Positions 21,432 through 33,487 of a stretch of DNA of 64,000 bases are shown piece after piece. Position 1 is the stretch's first letter. Every line of letters begins with the position of its first letter. Source of the stretch: Mallotus nudiflorus (lineage: Eukaryota; Streptophyta; Magnoliopsida; Malpighiales; Euphorbiaceae). The position numbers and the translations under genes were made by a program. The stretch spans positions 11,138,501 through 11,202,500 of the forward strand of contig CANTUR010000049.1 in assembly GCA_947683625.1 (NCBI GenBank). Reading direction: 5' to 3'. A model generated the notes under the pieces. It was not told the origin of the DNA. It saw only the letters and a program-made list of their open reading frames with translations, and ran no database searches.

Positions 21432-22700
21432 ATGGCTCCTAAAAAGAAGACCACTCAAGAAGCTCCCTTATCTTCTAGGAGATCTATTGAAGATAAACCT
21501 AAGAAAAATCCTCCTATCTCATATTTTTCTACTCATATTAGGTAAAGGATGACTTAATTTAGCAAGAGGAAGATAAGTTTATGTCTCAAGCAATGTTGGA
21601 GAAGATAGGATGCTATAATGAAATTAAGACTTTACTATAAAGGGTAGGCATTTATGATTTTGCTTTTGATGCTCTTCCTATTTATTCTTCTCTTATCAAT
21701 GAATTTCTCTCCTCTTATTACTTAAGAATTCAATACTTTGATGATTAAAATCCCATGGATAGCACGAGATTTAAGTTGGGTGGTAGAGATAGGTTTCTCA
21801 CTTCTTAACAATTTAATAGCATATTTGGGTTTACTAAGGAAGTCTTATAACTCCTAATTCTTCTTGGTCTCCTCAAAGCTTTTGGGTTTAACATGCTAAA
21901 CCCAATGTTAATGCCTTTGTTGCCTACCATACCAAATAATCTCTTTTTGCTTTAAAATCCCTTTGGTATGTTCATCATTTCATAACCTATTCTACCCATG
22001 CTAAAGGTCTTTGTAATGAAGCAATTTCTTTTAATGATTTATTTCTCATTCATTTCTTTATTGAGAATGTGGATGTTAAATTATGAAAATGGCTTCAATG
22101 GAGGTTGTGGTTGTTTAGTGATAGTGCTAGTGGAAGTTTATGTGTTGGTGGCATAATCACTCACATTGCTAATTATTTTAGGATTTCTTTGAGAAAAATT
22201 CCTTATATTCCTCCTTCCTTCCTTGATTAAAGTCTTTTGAGAAACTCTAGGCAATTCTAACTTGTTGGAGATATTTGGGTTTGAAAAGACAGAGTAGGAG
22301 ATAGAGATGTTGATGAGAAGCTTGAACATGGTTTAAAAGATAGAGCAAATATGAACTCATGGTCTTGGAGGTGTTCAAATTAAAGAAGAAATCCCCCATG
22401 AGCATGTTCCTTTTTAAGCTCAAAGGAAGAGGCAAAGAGGACCTCCTAACTCTCAAAGTGTTGATGAAGAACCAACTTAGGTTGGTGGTTTGTCTAATCA
22501 TCTCTCCATAATATAGTCCAACTTCAACACAAGGTTTGATCAAGTGGACACTAGATTTGATCTATTTTAAGCATTGCATGGATCACATAGAGTATGATAT
22601 TCACCACTTGTATGCTTATCACAACATACAATGCACCTAGCCTCATCCTTCTTTTTCTCCTCCATTTCAAGATCCCCAAGATGGACATGACTTTTAGATA
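21432..22700 (+). pseudogene. C1 extra (envelope-position) ORF, putative plant transposon protein type
   Basis: Starts MAPKKKTTQEAPLSSRRS, a basic, Ser-rich opening typical of ORFs carried by plant retroelements in this position. Across several frameshifts come FKLGGRDRFL (~21772), FIENVDVKL (~22055), and GGIITHIANYFRISL (~22147-22190), which fits the 'putative plant transposon protein' family (PF20167-like) by layout; no residue is diagnostic, so this is moderate. The tail is acidic and Gln-rich (~22410-22560). Its job in Sireviruses is unknown. Broken by more than ten stops. Confidence 0.5.
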
Positions 22701-23512
22701 TTCTTAGTTTTGGTCTTTCTTGTTTTTATTATTTTAGTTCTTGGTCTTTTGTTTTATTTTGGTTTCCTTTTAGTTTATTTCTCTTTTCTTTCATCTTTGA
22801 CAAAGGGGGAGACATTACTATGTTTGTGATATGCTTAGCGCTACATGATCATGTGTTATATACTTAGTTAAGTTTGTTAAGTTTAAGTTTTTTTATAATA
22901 GTGCTATATGTACTACGTTTGCTTAGTTAAGTTTGTTAAGTTTAAGTTTTTTTATATAATTGTGATATATGTACTATGTTTGTGATGTGTCAAAGTAGTG
23001 CTACATGCATTGTAAGTGCTACTAATTTTATTTAAATGATCATGTTATCATGTTTTCTTTTTACGTTTAATTTTTAGCATATTTGCAATGTTAGGCCTTA
23101 TCTTTCATTTGGTCTCTTTAAATTTAATAAATTTATATTTTTACCTAAAGGGGAGAAATAACAAAATATAATATAAAATTTTGATAAAGGGGGAATTTTT
23201 TTTTATCCATCTCCTTATGTTCACTCTTTTGGTATCATTGTTTTAAGGAGATGTATGATTTCTAAATATAATTTTAAACTCTTGTATATGCTATGATAAT
23301 TCAATTTTTATTATGCTATGATATATGAAATAATATTTGTATTAAATTCATGCATATATTAAAAAGGAGCAAATTATTTTCAACACCTATTTAATTTGAA
23401 AAGGGGAGTTATATTATATAACATATATCTATTCATTTTTATTATTTTTAACACATACACACTTTATTTATTATTTATAAAATTGGTTGTCAAGGCCAAA
23501 AAGGAGGGAGAT
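22701..23512 (+). other. C1 3' untranslated region and PPT
   Basis: AT-rich. A near-duplicate stretch TTAGTTAAGTTTGTTAAGTTTAAG occurs at ~22863 and ~22923 (60-bp spacing). AAAGGGGGAG-like purine runs appear at 22802, 23148, 23188 and 23393. The last one, AAAAAGGAGGGAG at ~23499-23511, directly precedes the 3' LTR and is the PPT. Multiple PPT-like tracts are a known Sirevirus trait. Confidence 0.7.
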
Positions 23513-24623
23513 TGTTGACCATTTTCATGATCAAACTCCTAATTTTAACTTTGACAAACAATTTAAATTACTAATAATTTCTTTTAATTGTGTAGGAACT
23601 TAATTCAATTTGTTCAAGGTTTGGAGATATGAAATACTCTTTTAAAAGAGTATTTAATATGTATTTTATAAAGTACATAAACCAATACAAGTGCCTAAGT
23701 TAATTGATGCAAAAGAAGTCTAGAAAAATCAAAGTTATGGACTTACAGGTGTTTGCTCATGAGCCCCTCACAAGTAAGTCATAAAGCAACCTCCTTGAAG
23801 TTGTATTTTTGAGCATCTTTGAGTGAGCTAGGCAGTGCTATTCATAAGCTGCCCTTACAATCATGAGTAGCTTCTAAGGGCACTCTTGACAACTTACAAC
23901 AGGCATTTTTAAGCTGAATTCAAATGCAATAGCTATAAAATTGCTCCTCATGAGCCAAGACTCACTCCTCACAATCATGATCGGCGTTTTAATAGAAATA
24001 AGTCAAATTTGAGTTAACTAAAGCCTAAAGACACTAGGAACATAATTATTGGCTTAAATAGCCATAATATTGAAGCTTAATCTATATAAATGCTCAGGAG
24101 ATTTCATTCTTAACAAGTTACACACTTTGATTATCAAAAACTCTCTAAGCATTCAATTGAGCAATAATTTTCTTTTTATCAAATTCTTGTATTTATTTAA
24201 CTCTTGTGGGCATTGGTTGTGTGTTAGAAAAAGGACTTTATCTTTATATAATTCTTGGGATAGATTAAAAGGGAAGTGAGGTATATTTCTAGTGGAATTG
24301 GTTTAAGTGTTTAGCCTTTAAAACACTTGGGAATTGGTTAAAGAGTTAGCCTTAAAACTCTTAATTGTGTAAGGTTGAAGAGTGAGTCTCAAACTCTTGT
24401 GTAATCTTAATCTTATGAATAAGATTGTAAGTATTGAAAATCCTAACTTGGGGATAAGTTAGGTGGAGACGTAGGATTGTTAAGAATCTAAACTCCTTAA
24501 ATTCTTGTGTTCATTGTTCTTCCTCTCTTTTCTCTTTCAATTCTTTCTCATTCCTTAAATTTATTTTAATTTTCATAAAACCGTCATTAGCCTTATTCAC
24601 CCCCCTTTAAGGCACATTTAACA
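23513..24623 (+). repeat. C1 3' LTR
   Basis: About 1111 bp, TGTTGACC...TTTAACA. Palindrome cluster at 23750-23990 (GCTCATGAGC at 23755-23764, GCTCCTCATGAGC at 23943) followed by a TATA box TCTATATAAATGC at 24081-24093. Clearly similar to the 5' LTR over its full length, with many point differences. Confidence 0.9.
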
Positions 24624-24629
24624 TTGACA

Positions 24630-24715
24630 TGCATAGCCATGCTTGAGGCCAATTCTATAGAATTTATTGAATACACGATTATGTGCATGGATAGGCATAA
24701 CCATGCTTGTGTTAC
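24630..24715. repeat. Palindrome cluster P7, right part (A1)
   Basis: GCATAGCCATGC at 24631-24642 and GCATGG...CCATGC at 24685-24706. The 18-bp word CATAACCATGCTTGTGTT at 24696-24713 is repeated exactly in cluster P8 (26211-26228) of the same element's LTR fragment. Confidence 0.85.
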
Positions 24716-24749
24716 AATTTTTCTTGTTGCAGAATTTCCAAAGGCACAA

Positions 24750-25950
24750 TTAACCTCTCTTTTATATCTACTTACCTGAATAATTACTGCATGGGGGAAA
24801 GTGAAGCTATAAAATAAAAAATAAAAATAGAACTTAAGAAAAAGTAATCTAAAATAAATGAAAAATTACACTCTATGCTTGGTTGAGCTCCCAAGAAGCA
24901 CTTATTTAGGAGGTCATAAGCTTGACCTTCACATGTTTCATTTGTCATAGTTGTCTAGGTACGTAATATGATGGAAAACATCATTCTTGCCTCAAACATA
25001 CATTTTTACCCTTTGGCCATTCGCATTGAATTTTTTTCCTTGATTGCTCATCAATTCAATTGCTTTATAAGACTTTTGTCATTGTAAAGGTATTGATCAC
25101 CTTGATTTAACCTTCCTTGGAATAATTTAAGCCTTGAGTTAAAAAGGAAAACTTAATCAGCACTATTAAAATATTTCTTCCTTATATTTGCATCTTGCCA
25201 TCTCTTTGTCTTTTCTTTGTACAGTTTAGATTTTTCATATGCTTCCAGTTTGATTTCATCTAAATCATTCAACTATAACATTCTCTTTTCAGTTGCTTCC
25301 TTAAGATCATAATTCAATGCTTTTACTACCCAATAGGCTATGTGTTCTATTTCTCCTTATACAGTTTAAAGTTTTCATATGCTCTTTGTTCGATTTCATC
25401 TAACTCATTCAACTGTAACATTCTCTTTTCAATTAATTCCTTAAGATCATAATTCAGTGCTTTTGTTGCTCAATAGCTTTATGTTCTATCTCCATTAAAA
25501 GATGAAAAGCTTTACCATATACTAACCAAAAAGGTGACATATGACTTGGTGTTTTATAAGCTACCCTTTAAGCCCATAAAGCATCATTAAGCTTTCTTGC
25601 CCATTATCTTCTAGAGTTTCCTACTATTCTCTCTAGAATCATTTTCAATGCCTTGTTATTGACTTCCATTTGCCAACTAGTTTGGGTATGATAAGGAGTT
25701 ACCACTTTATATTGAACCTCATTCCTAGTTAGTAACATCTCCATATTCTTGTTGTAAAATTAAGTTCCTCCATCACTAATTATAACTCTTGGCATCCAAA
25801 AATGAGTAAAAGTTTCTTTAGAAACTTACACACTATCTTTGCAAAATTATTGACACATGCTTGAGCTTCTACCCATTTAGGCACATAATCAACACACACT
25901 AGGATATATCAATTACAATATGTTAGAATTTTCACTTCTAATTTTCTACT
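24750..25950 (-). pseudogene. A1 integrase (Athila-type Ty3/gypsy)
   Basis: Minus-strand reading across frameshifts gives a WVEAQAC-like segment (~25880), CKFLKKLL, then V-I-S-D-G-G-T (~25780, second catalytic Asp intact), VVTPYHTQTS (~25710-25680), a DALWA segment (~25590) and LVYGKAFHL (~25525-25500), which is the Athila integrase 'LVYGKACHLP' box. Then KTKRW-like and LLFNSRLKLF-like C-terminal pieces (~25200-25080). Everything from gag to RNase H is missing: the LTR fragment joins directly to integrase. Many stops and frameshifts. Confidence 0.75.
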
Positions 25951-26632
25951 CTTAAACAATCCTTGAGTAGATAGCAAAAATCAACCAAATGATAAAGTAA
26001 AAATTATTTTTCTTCAAAAGTAGTAAGAAAATCTATTATTTCTAAGATTAGCCAACCTCACTTTAGAAGACAAAATAACACTATTTATAATGAATCTTCA
26101 AAAACCTTAAAATTAAACTTTATAAATTATTTTTCTTTGAAGTGCACGACTGTGCAAACCTGGTTTGCCAAAAAATTAAGTGATTAGGCACAACCATACA
26201 TATTCAAGCACATAACCATGCTTGTGTTGAGTTTTGCTAGGCTTGGACTTCTCCAGATTAAGGACAGTCGTGCACATCAATGTGCACAGTCATGCATATG
26301 TGGAACTCTATAAGGATTTTTTCCAAGCTCAAGTATAGTTGTGCAAACTTCCTCGTCTTGATTTCACAAAGATTTTGAGCTTTCTTCTTCATGTTTTTCC
26401 TTAAACACCACTTGCATTGATCCCATTTTAAGTACAACTAACAATTCATTAACAAACCTCATCAAAATTAAATAAAAACACATAAAATCATAATAAATCT
26501 AATAAAACTTCTAAAAATCTAAGTCCTAAAAATTATAAGCTAATAATGCCAATATTCAATGCTATCCTTGACATTTAGTCACTTAAAATTTAACTAATTT
26601 GTGCTTTAAATCTAGTATTTTTGCACTTATCA
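25951..26632 (-). repeat. A1 LTR fragment
   Basis: On the minus strand it starts TGATAAGTGCAAAAATACTAG at 26632, the usual opening of Athila-type LTRs. It has palindrome cluster P8 at 26140-26350: GTGCACATCAATGTGCAC (26270-26287, 7-bp perfect arms) and GCACGACTGTGC (26144-26155). A TATA box (minus strand TTATAAATAG near 26090-26079) follows ~50 bp downstream. The left end is lost in the deletion that joins it to integrase. Confidence 0.65.
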
Positions 26633-27435
26633 ATCATCACCAAATATTCCAAAGGATTTATGGCACTAAAGCAAAATTAAAGCAACCAATACAATTATAC
26701 AAAGAAGATAACTAATAGACCATATTCATAATGGGAATAGAATCTACATGAATTGAAAGGGGACGAAAGGGCCAAACACTTTAAGCCCATCAATAATTCT
26801 TGAATAGGTGAATAGAAGCTTCACACTAATCCCCACAAAACTGACATGAAAAAGGAAGCATCAAGCCTCTAACAGACGATTCATGTCCTCAAAGAAAAAT
26901 ATAATGCCAAAGATGCCATAAGAAGATTTTGACTTTAGGTGGATCAGGTAAGGCTTATAACTTTTTCCACATCATATTATCCCTAGAAGATGAACTTGCA
27001 ATAAAATCACTATCCACATCCAATCTCTAAGCTATATATGTTTATCTTTACTCTTTTTACTAAAACCTTTGAGCATGCTAGGTGTGTGAGGTGTACCATC
27101 TAGGATCTTTGACTTCAAATCAAATTATTTGAGGTAAATTGAGGGACCTAAAACTACTAGTTTCTTAAACTTGTTATGGGTATAACGATATCTAATATTG
27201 AAAATACGTAATTGAAAATAAAGCTAGAGATTTGGTTAAAGTGATTGAAGAACTGGTTACAAATACATCTTAATTGAAATAAAAAAAATTAAAAGGGATT
27301 TAAAATTGAAAACATAAGAAACTAAGATGATTATTGTTGAAAGCTCTTGTCCATTGTTAAATTTATGAGTTTTTAGTTATTGATTGTAATGATGTTGGTT
27401 TTTCATTTACAGAAGGAGCTCTCCTTTAATATTAA
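26633..27435. other. Spacer between A1 and A2, no gene
   Basis: AT-rich, no ORF, no repeat that I recognise. This may be the oldest sequence visible in the window. Confidence 0.4.
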
Positions 27436-28888
27436 TGATAAATGCTAAAAATGATAAATTTTAAGAATTATATAGTTGCATTTTATTATTAGAATTATAG
27501 GTTTTTATCATTTAAATGCATTATTTAGGATTAGTTGCATTAAAATCAATCTTGTTAGTCATATTTGTCATTTTATGCATTTTTAGTTCTTAATCATACT
27601 ATTTAAATTGCTTTTGTATTGGTTTTTTAGATTCTATATTGCTTGGAACTCATTTTAGGAATGAAGCAATGAGGACTTAAAGCTAGGAGCTCATTTGGCC
27701 ATTAAAGAGGGCATGAAATCAAATATTTGAGAATAGAAGAGTGACATAACCATGTCACTTTACAGACACAGCTGTGTCTAATTGCTTTGTTTGGAAGTTT
27801 GTAAAGGTCTGATCAGACACAACTGTGTCAGTTAGACAACATAACTATGTTAGAGAGCTTCCTTTTTGGGAGAGGCCATGTGACATAGCCATGTCACTTG
27901 TGTGACATAGCTGTGTCCTCTGGCGCTGCTTGTTTTGAAAAGTTATTTTTAGGGTTTTTAGAGAAAAATATAAAATGAGATTTTAGAAAAGAGAGGTTGC
28001 TACCTGAGAGGGCATTACTTTATTATTATTCTTTTTGCCCAAAATTATTTTTTCTTTTATTTTTTAATTTTAATATTCAACTCGAGCTATTTTGGATGAA
28101 GAACGAGGATTGAGAATTCAAGACAAAATTGAGGAAGCTGACATAAAAGAGTTTTTCTTCTGTTATTCTCTTGCTCATTCATTTATTTAATTATGAATAT
28201 GTTATCATTCTTTATCTTTTATTCTTCTTCTTTAATTTCTATGAGTAACTAAGTAGGTTAGTTAGAATGAACCCGACTTAATATAAACTTAACCAAATAA
28301 ATTCTAAATAGAGGAATATGTATTCATGAGAGTTATTGGACTTAATTCTTTTTGTAGGCTTGATCACCCTTTGAATTGATTTAGACACTAGGATTATATT
28401 GTGAGATTGATTCTAGTGAGAAAGGCAAAAACAATCTATTATTTCAAATTAACTTAGTTGAGAGAAATTGCAATATTAATATTCCTTAGAAGATTGCTTG
28501 TATGAATTGGTTAAGTCTAGTTAAATCATGAATGAGAGCTTGATTATCGAATGATTAACATAATTAGTTAATTGTGAGAGTACTTAAAAGAGACATCACA
28601 ATATTAAAAATGCTTTAGAAATGAAATATTATTCATAATAAACAAGAATTTACTATCACTTTGAGATAAATTGAGCCAGGGGAATTAAACCCTAACATCT
28701 TTAATCATATAAATTTAGTGATGAGATTGTTTTAGATTTAATTTACTTTGTTTTCTTATTGAAATTATCGGTAGTCTAGACAAGAAAAATATTAAGAGTA
28801 TCTTCGTAATTAACACTATTCCTATAGGAATGATATCTTTTTGTTACTACTTGTACAATTTCGTGCACTTGTGGATTAGTAAGCATCA
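27436..28888 (+). repeat. A2 5' LTR
   Basis: About 1453 bp, TGATAAATGC...AGCATCA. Palindrome cluster P9 lies at 27741-27920, followed by a TATA-like AAATATAAAAT at 27966-27976. The U5 side includes the usual Athila GTGCACTTGTGGATTAG ending. Confidence 0.8.
27741..27920. repeat. Palindrome cluster P9 (GTGACATGTCAC / GACACAGCTGTGTC type)
   Basis: GTGACATaaccATGTCAC (27741-27758), perfect AGACACAGCTGTGTCT (27764-27779), perfect GTCTGATCAGAC (27807-27818), GACACAACTGTGTC (27816-27829), GTGACATagccATGTCAC (27880-27897), GACATAGCTGTGTC (27904-27917). Confidence 0.9.
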
Positions 28889-28893
28889 AGTTT

Positions 28894-28911
28894 TTAACGC
28901 CATTTTTGGGG
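28894..28911 (+). other. A2 primer-binding site
   Basis: TAACGCCATTTTTGGGGA, a decayed form of TGGCGCCGTTGCCGGGGA, the primer site of Athila-type elements. All differences are G to A or C/G to T. Confidence 0.75.
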
Positions 28912-29040
28912 ATAAAAGAGTTAATATAGAGAATAAATTAATATTGTTTTATTTAGACATTTTTATTTTTACTTTTATTATTATTATTTATTTTTTTATT
29001 GGAAAGCATTTTTCTATCATTCTGTTTATTTGATTTTTAG

Positions 29041-29722
29041 GTACTCTTATAGTTGTATGCACTCACCAAGAAGCACAAGGAGAAGAGGTGAAATTCAAAT
29101 TCTATTAGATACATAAATTGAAAGAACTCTTCATAAGAGACTCAGAGAGCAAAGAAATAAGATGAATGTAGAAAATGGTAGAGTTAAAAATGAAAGGGTT
29201 AACGACCAAGATCCAACACATGCTCCTCAACTAGAAACTCAAAATAGATAGAATGTGTAGAGAACTATACAAGACTCTGTCAGTCCACATTTGCAGGAAG
29301 ACCAAAATCCTATTATCAAACCTGTTATGGTAGCTAATAACTTTGAAATTTAGACAACTATAATTCATATGTTCCAAAATTCTTAGTTTAGTGGTTATCA
29401 CATGAAGATCATATTAGGCACATGACTAGAATCCTAGATTATTGTTCCACATTTAGGATGAATGGAGTGCAACCAGAAGCTATTCGGTTGATTATTGTCC
29501 TTTTTTCACTAACAGATAGGGTGAAGAGATGGTTCACGAGCTTGCCTCCTAATTCTATCAATACTTGGCAAGAACTTTATATTGCATTCTTTAATAAATA
29601 TTTTCCACGTAACAAAGTTTTAAAGATTGAGAATGAGATTAATTCTTTTTATCAGAGGGAAGATGAGAGCTTTTATGAATGTTGGGACAGAAGATTTATA
29701 GCGGTAGTGTCCATAACATTTA
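29041..29722 (+). pseudogene. A2 gag, first part
   Basis: An arginine-rich opening (SPRSTRRRG near 29060-29090), then after stops the retrotransposon Gag core: the open stretch 29422-29733 includes VQPEAIRLIIVLFSLTDRVKRWFTSLPPNSINTWQELYIAFFNKYFP (~29467-29600), the Retrotrans_gag (PF03732) signature. It is cut by C2 at 29727; the reading continues on the far side at 35823. Confidence 0.85.
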
Positions 29723-29727
29723 ATACC

Positions 29728-30098
29728 TATTAGCAAAGGTGGTATGCCCTAGAAGCCAATCATATATTTTGACATTGTAAAAATCCCAAATGGCAAAAAA
29801 GGATATTCTTTTATCTAAAGTGTTTATTTAATTGACCTATTAGCACAATGTTAAATAAATCTATTATCAAGAGTTAATAATATGAGTGATAGATTTATTT
29901 GGTACATATGTTATAAATTGTTCATAGTCAATTAATTAATATTTAGGTAATATTCATTAGACTATCACCTCTATCTATTTTTCTTGATTAGTATATGATA
30001 CTAATAGTAAGAGGTAGTGAGTCTCATACTACTTAATATAAGATATCAGAATGGACATGTGGATACTTATGTAATGGGTAGATGGAACATGACATTAG
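29728..30098 (+). repeat. C2 5' LTR, truncated
   Basis: Aligns with 33488-33865 of the 3' LTR from its start (TATTAGC here, TGTTAGC there) up to ...ACATGACATTA, then diverges abruptly into gag sequence. Confidence 0.9.
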
Positions 30099-30104
30099 AT
30101 TTAT

Positions 30105-30830
30105 GCCACTAAGATTCTAAAAAATATTATGTGTATTAAAATTATGCCCACTAGGGTTCCTTCCCAAAAGTGCATCCTAAAATGGAGCTTTTGAATTTGC
30201 TTGTGACGGTTTAAAAGGCTATCCAAGGGAGCAAAGAAAAGGAGATTGTACTTTTTGCTTCTTCTAGTGGTAGTAAAAAGAAGAAGAAAGGCAAGACAAG
30301 TGTTGTCAAGCCTATGAGTGGCATAGCCAATAATAAGGGAAAGGCAAATGTGAAGGAAAAATAAGGCAAAGGAAATTGTTTCCATTGCCAAGGCAAAGAA
30401 CATTTGAAAATGAAATGTCCTAAATTCCTTGGGTCTCTCAAGATAAAAGAAAGGACAAGTAAGAAGAATGTGAGACTTTCTCTAATTTAACTTGCTTCTA
30501 AATGTTCTAAGAGCTCATTAAATACATGGGTATTGGATACCAGTGCAAGTTCTCACATTTGAACATCCTTGGAGGATCTACCAAATGAGAGAAATTTTAA
30601 GGCTTAATAAAGTGATCTTAAAGCTTGAAAATGAAGCAAGTGTTGCGGCCAAAGCTATAGGATCTACTTTTATTGATCTCTATGATAAAATTTTGTTATT
30701 GGATGATGTATTATATGTACCTAATGCCTATAAGAACATTGTCTCTATTTCTAATTTAACTATAAAGGGTTATGAATTTCATTTTAAAAGAGACATTTGC
30801 AATGTTTACTTTGAAATGGAATGATAGGCA
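30105..30830 (+). pseudogene. C2 gag C-terminus and protease
   Basis: Zinc knuckle C-F-H-C-x4-H-x4-C at ~30379-30420, complete. Protease WVLDTSASSHI at ~30531-30563 keeps the catalytic Asp (family WVxDTGAxSH). The stretch 30543-30824 carries the rest, including a VLYVPNAYKNIVSISNL segment (~30709-30765). Stops at 30361 and ~30559 and frameshifts break it. Confidence 0.8.
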
Positions 30831-31710
30831 TGGGTTATTAAAGACATGGCTTATATTATGTTAATAATATATCCAATAACAATGAGCCTCAAAATAATAT
30901 GAGTAATGCAAATGTAATGCTAATTGACAATGCCTCTAAACTCCAAACATCTATGGCACTTAAGATTATGTCACACCACAAAAGATAGGATCAACAAATT
31001 GGAAAGGATAGAAATCTTAAGCAATCTTGAATCCACATCTAATTAGACTTATGAGGCTTATCTTAAAGGCATGATTACTAGATCAACATTTGTTAGACAA
31101 ATGGCAAGAGCCAAGGATGTGTTGGAGATCATACATAGTGATGTATATAAACCATTTAAAGAAATGGCTAGAGGTGTTTTCTATAATTTTATAACCTTTA
31201 TAGAAGATTTATTAAGGTATGGGAACTTAGTTAAGAATAAAAATAAATTCTTAGAAAAGTTCAAGCAATTCAAAGCTGAAGTAAAGAACTAAACTGGGAA
31301 AAGTATTAAAACTATAAAATAAGATTAAGGAGTTGAATACTTAAATACCAACTTTCTTAAGTTCTTTAAAGAATATGACATTGCATCATAACTCACACTG
31401 CTTGGAACCTCTCAATTAAATTATGTGTCCAAAAAACACAATAGACTTTATTAGAATTAGTACATTCTATGATGAGCTACACTGATCTTCCAATTAGGGT
31501 TATATACTCCAAATGTCCTCCCATGTCCTTAATCATGTTCTATCTAAGTATGTTTCTACCACACCATATGAGATATGGCATGGTAAGGCACCAAGTCTTA
31601 AGCATGTTAAGATTTGGGGATACCCAGCTTATATCAAAAGGCTAAAAATAGAAAAACTGGATGCAAGGTCAATTCAAAAGATGCCATATTTTTTGATATA
31701 GAGTTTCTTC
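30831..31710 (+). pseudogene. C2 integrase
   Basis: VLEIIHSDVYKPF at ~31118-31158: first catalytic Asp intact. FITFIEDLLRYGNL follows (family TDDFSRYG). The second Asp is kept in a broken K-stop-D-stop-G-V-E-Y segment (~31318-31344). Post-core boxes TPYEIWHGKAPSLKHVKIWGYPAYIKRL lie at ~31561-31650. Confidence 0.85.
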
Positions 31711-33487
31711 AAGAAGGTGGTAAAGGAAGGAAGATATCATTAGAAGAGGGATCTTATAATGAAGCCAATTAAGTTGATCAAATAGATGTTGATCAAGAGT
31801 CTAATCCTACTGAAATTATCATCATACTAACTCCTAAAAGATCTAGTAGGGTATCTCATCTACCAGAGAGATATATTTTTCTATATGATATGCAAGAGTT
31901 GCTTATTCATAAAGAAAGCAATCATGATGATGATCCTATTATATATGAAGAAGCTTTATGTTATAAAGATTATTAAAAAATGGCTTGAAGTAATGAAAAT
32001 TGAAATGGATTCCATGTATGCAAACCAAGTCCAGACATTTATTAATCCTCTTGAGGGTATTCTACCCATTGGGTGCAAATGGATATTCAAGAGAAAGATT
32101 AATGCAGATGGAAAGGTTACTACCTATAAAACAAGGCTTGTAGTGAAAGGGTTTCGCCAAAGGCAAGGATTGACTACAAGGAGACTTTCTCACTAGTAGC
32201 CATACTTAAATCCATTTGGATTCTTCTAGCTATAGTCGTACACTTTAATTATGCAATTTGGCAAATGGATGTCAAAAATTCTTTTCTCAATAGTTATGTT
32301 AAGGAAGAAACTTATATGGAATAACCTAAAGGTTTTGAATCTGAGAAAGGTTCTAAAATGTGTAAGCTTAGTAGATCCATTTATGGTCTAAAGCAAGCTT
32401 CAAGGAGTTGGAATCATCATTTTGATGAAGCCATTTGATCTTTTGGTTTTATCAAAAACAAAGATGAGCCTCATGTGTATAAAAAGGTTAATGGAAGCCA
32501 ATCCATTTTCCTAGTACTATATATTGATGATATTTTATTACTTAGGAATGATGTTGGTACGCATACAATGTGAAACTATGGTTATGTAAAACTTTCTCTA
32601 TGAAAGACTTAAGGGAAGCTATCTATATTCTTGGCATTCGAGTCTCTAGAGATAGATTAAAAACAATGATAGGTTTTTCCCAAGTCTTTACTTGGAAAAG
32701 GTGTTTAACATGCTTGATTCCAAAAGAGAATTGCTACAATTTAGGCATGGTATCCATTTATCCAAGGGTATACCTTAAAACACCCGAGGTAATGGACCAA
32801 ATGGCTAAAGTTCCTTATGCTTTCGTTATAGGAAGCTTGATGTATGCTATATTATGTACTAGGCCTGATCTTGCCTATATAATTAGTATGACTACCAGGT
32901 TTCAATCCAACTAGGTTTGGAACACTAGATAGTTGTTAAGGCAATCTTAAGTACCTGAGAAGGACTAAAGTTTTGGCCTTAACTTATGGAGGAGGTGATT
33001 TATAAATAAATGGTTTCACAGGTTCTGATTTCCAATCAGATGTGAATAATAGAAAGTCTATCTCTAGATTTGTTTTCATTTGTAATGGAGGAGCAGTGAG
33101 CTGGAAGAGTTCTAAGTAAACTGTCACTACAGATTCTACTGTAAAGATTGAGTATATAGCTGCATTAGATGTTGCTATAGAAGCTATTTGGATTAAAATT
33201 TCATTATTGAACTAGGAATAGTTCCTTCTATTGAGTCAATGATTGCTCTCTATTGTGATTACAATGGAGCCATTACTTTGGCAAAGAAACCAAGGTCTCA
33301 CAAAAAATCCAAACACATAGAAAGGCATTTTTATATTATAAAAGAACTTGTTAGAAAGGGAAAAGGTAGCTTCAACCAACTATGTGGCTGATCCATACAC
33401 TAAAGCACTAACGCAACTAATATTGGATCAACATCTTAAGAAGATGGGTCTAAAATACTGTAGTGACTCTAGTGCAAGTGAGAGATT
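31711..33487 (+). pseudogene. C2 reverse transcriptase and RNase H
   Basis: PIGCKWIFKRKINADGKV (~32066-32120), motif A WQMDVKNSFLNS (~32258-32295), SIYGLKQASRSW (~32373-32410). Motif C is L-Y-I-D-D-I-L-L with both Asp intact (32518-32529), one of only two in the window. Then 32570-32914 (SMKDLREAIYILGIRVSRD ... IGSLMYAILCTRPDLAYI). RNase H has GGAVSWKSSK (~33087), IEYIAA (~33149) and the end VADPYTKALTQ (~33380). Stops and two frameshifts (near 32180 and 32570) break it. Confidence 0.9.

Larger units (their letters stand above)
13933..24623 (+). mobile_element. C1: Sirevirus-like Ty1/copia retrotransposon with an extra 3' ORF
   Basis: About 10.7 kb, both LTRs present, PBS for tRNA-Met, gag with zinc knuckle, protease-integrase-RT-RNase H order, then ~3.4 kb with an additional ORF before the PPT. 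Long LTRs (~1.1 kb), a KKPGHI-type knuckle, an RIGYKN segment and an ORF in the envelope position are all Sirevirus traits. It is inserted in A1. No clear target-site duplication is visible (left flank ATATT, right flank TTGAC). All ORFs are broken, so it is non-autonomous today. Confidence 0.85.

Noticed and set aside
32570..32914. Intact-looking C2 RT segment as evidence of an active element
   Set aside because: Flanked by frameshifts and stops; both the 5' LTR and PBS are missing.
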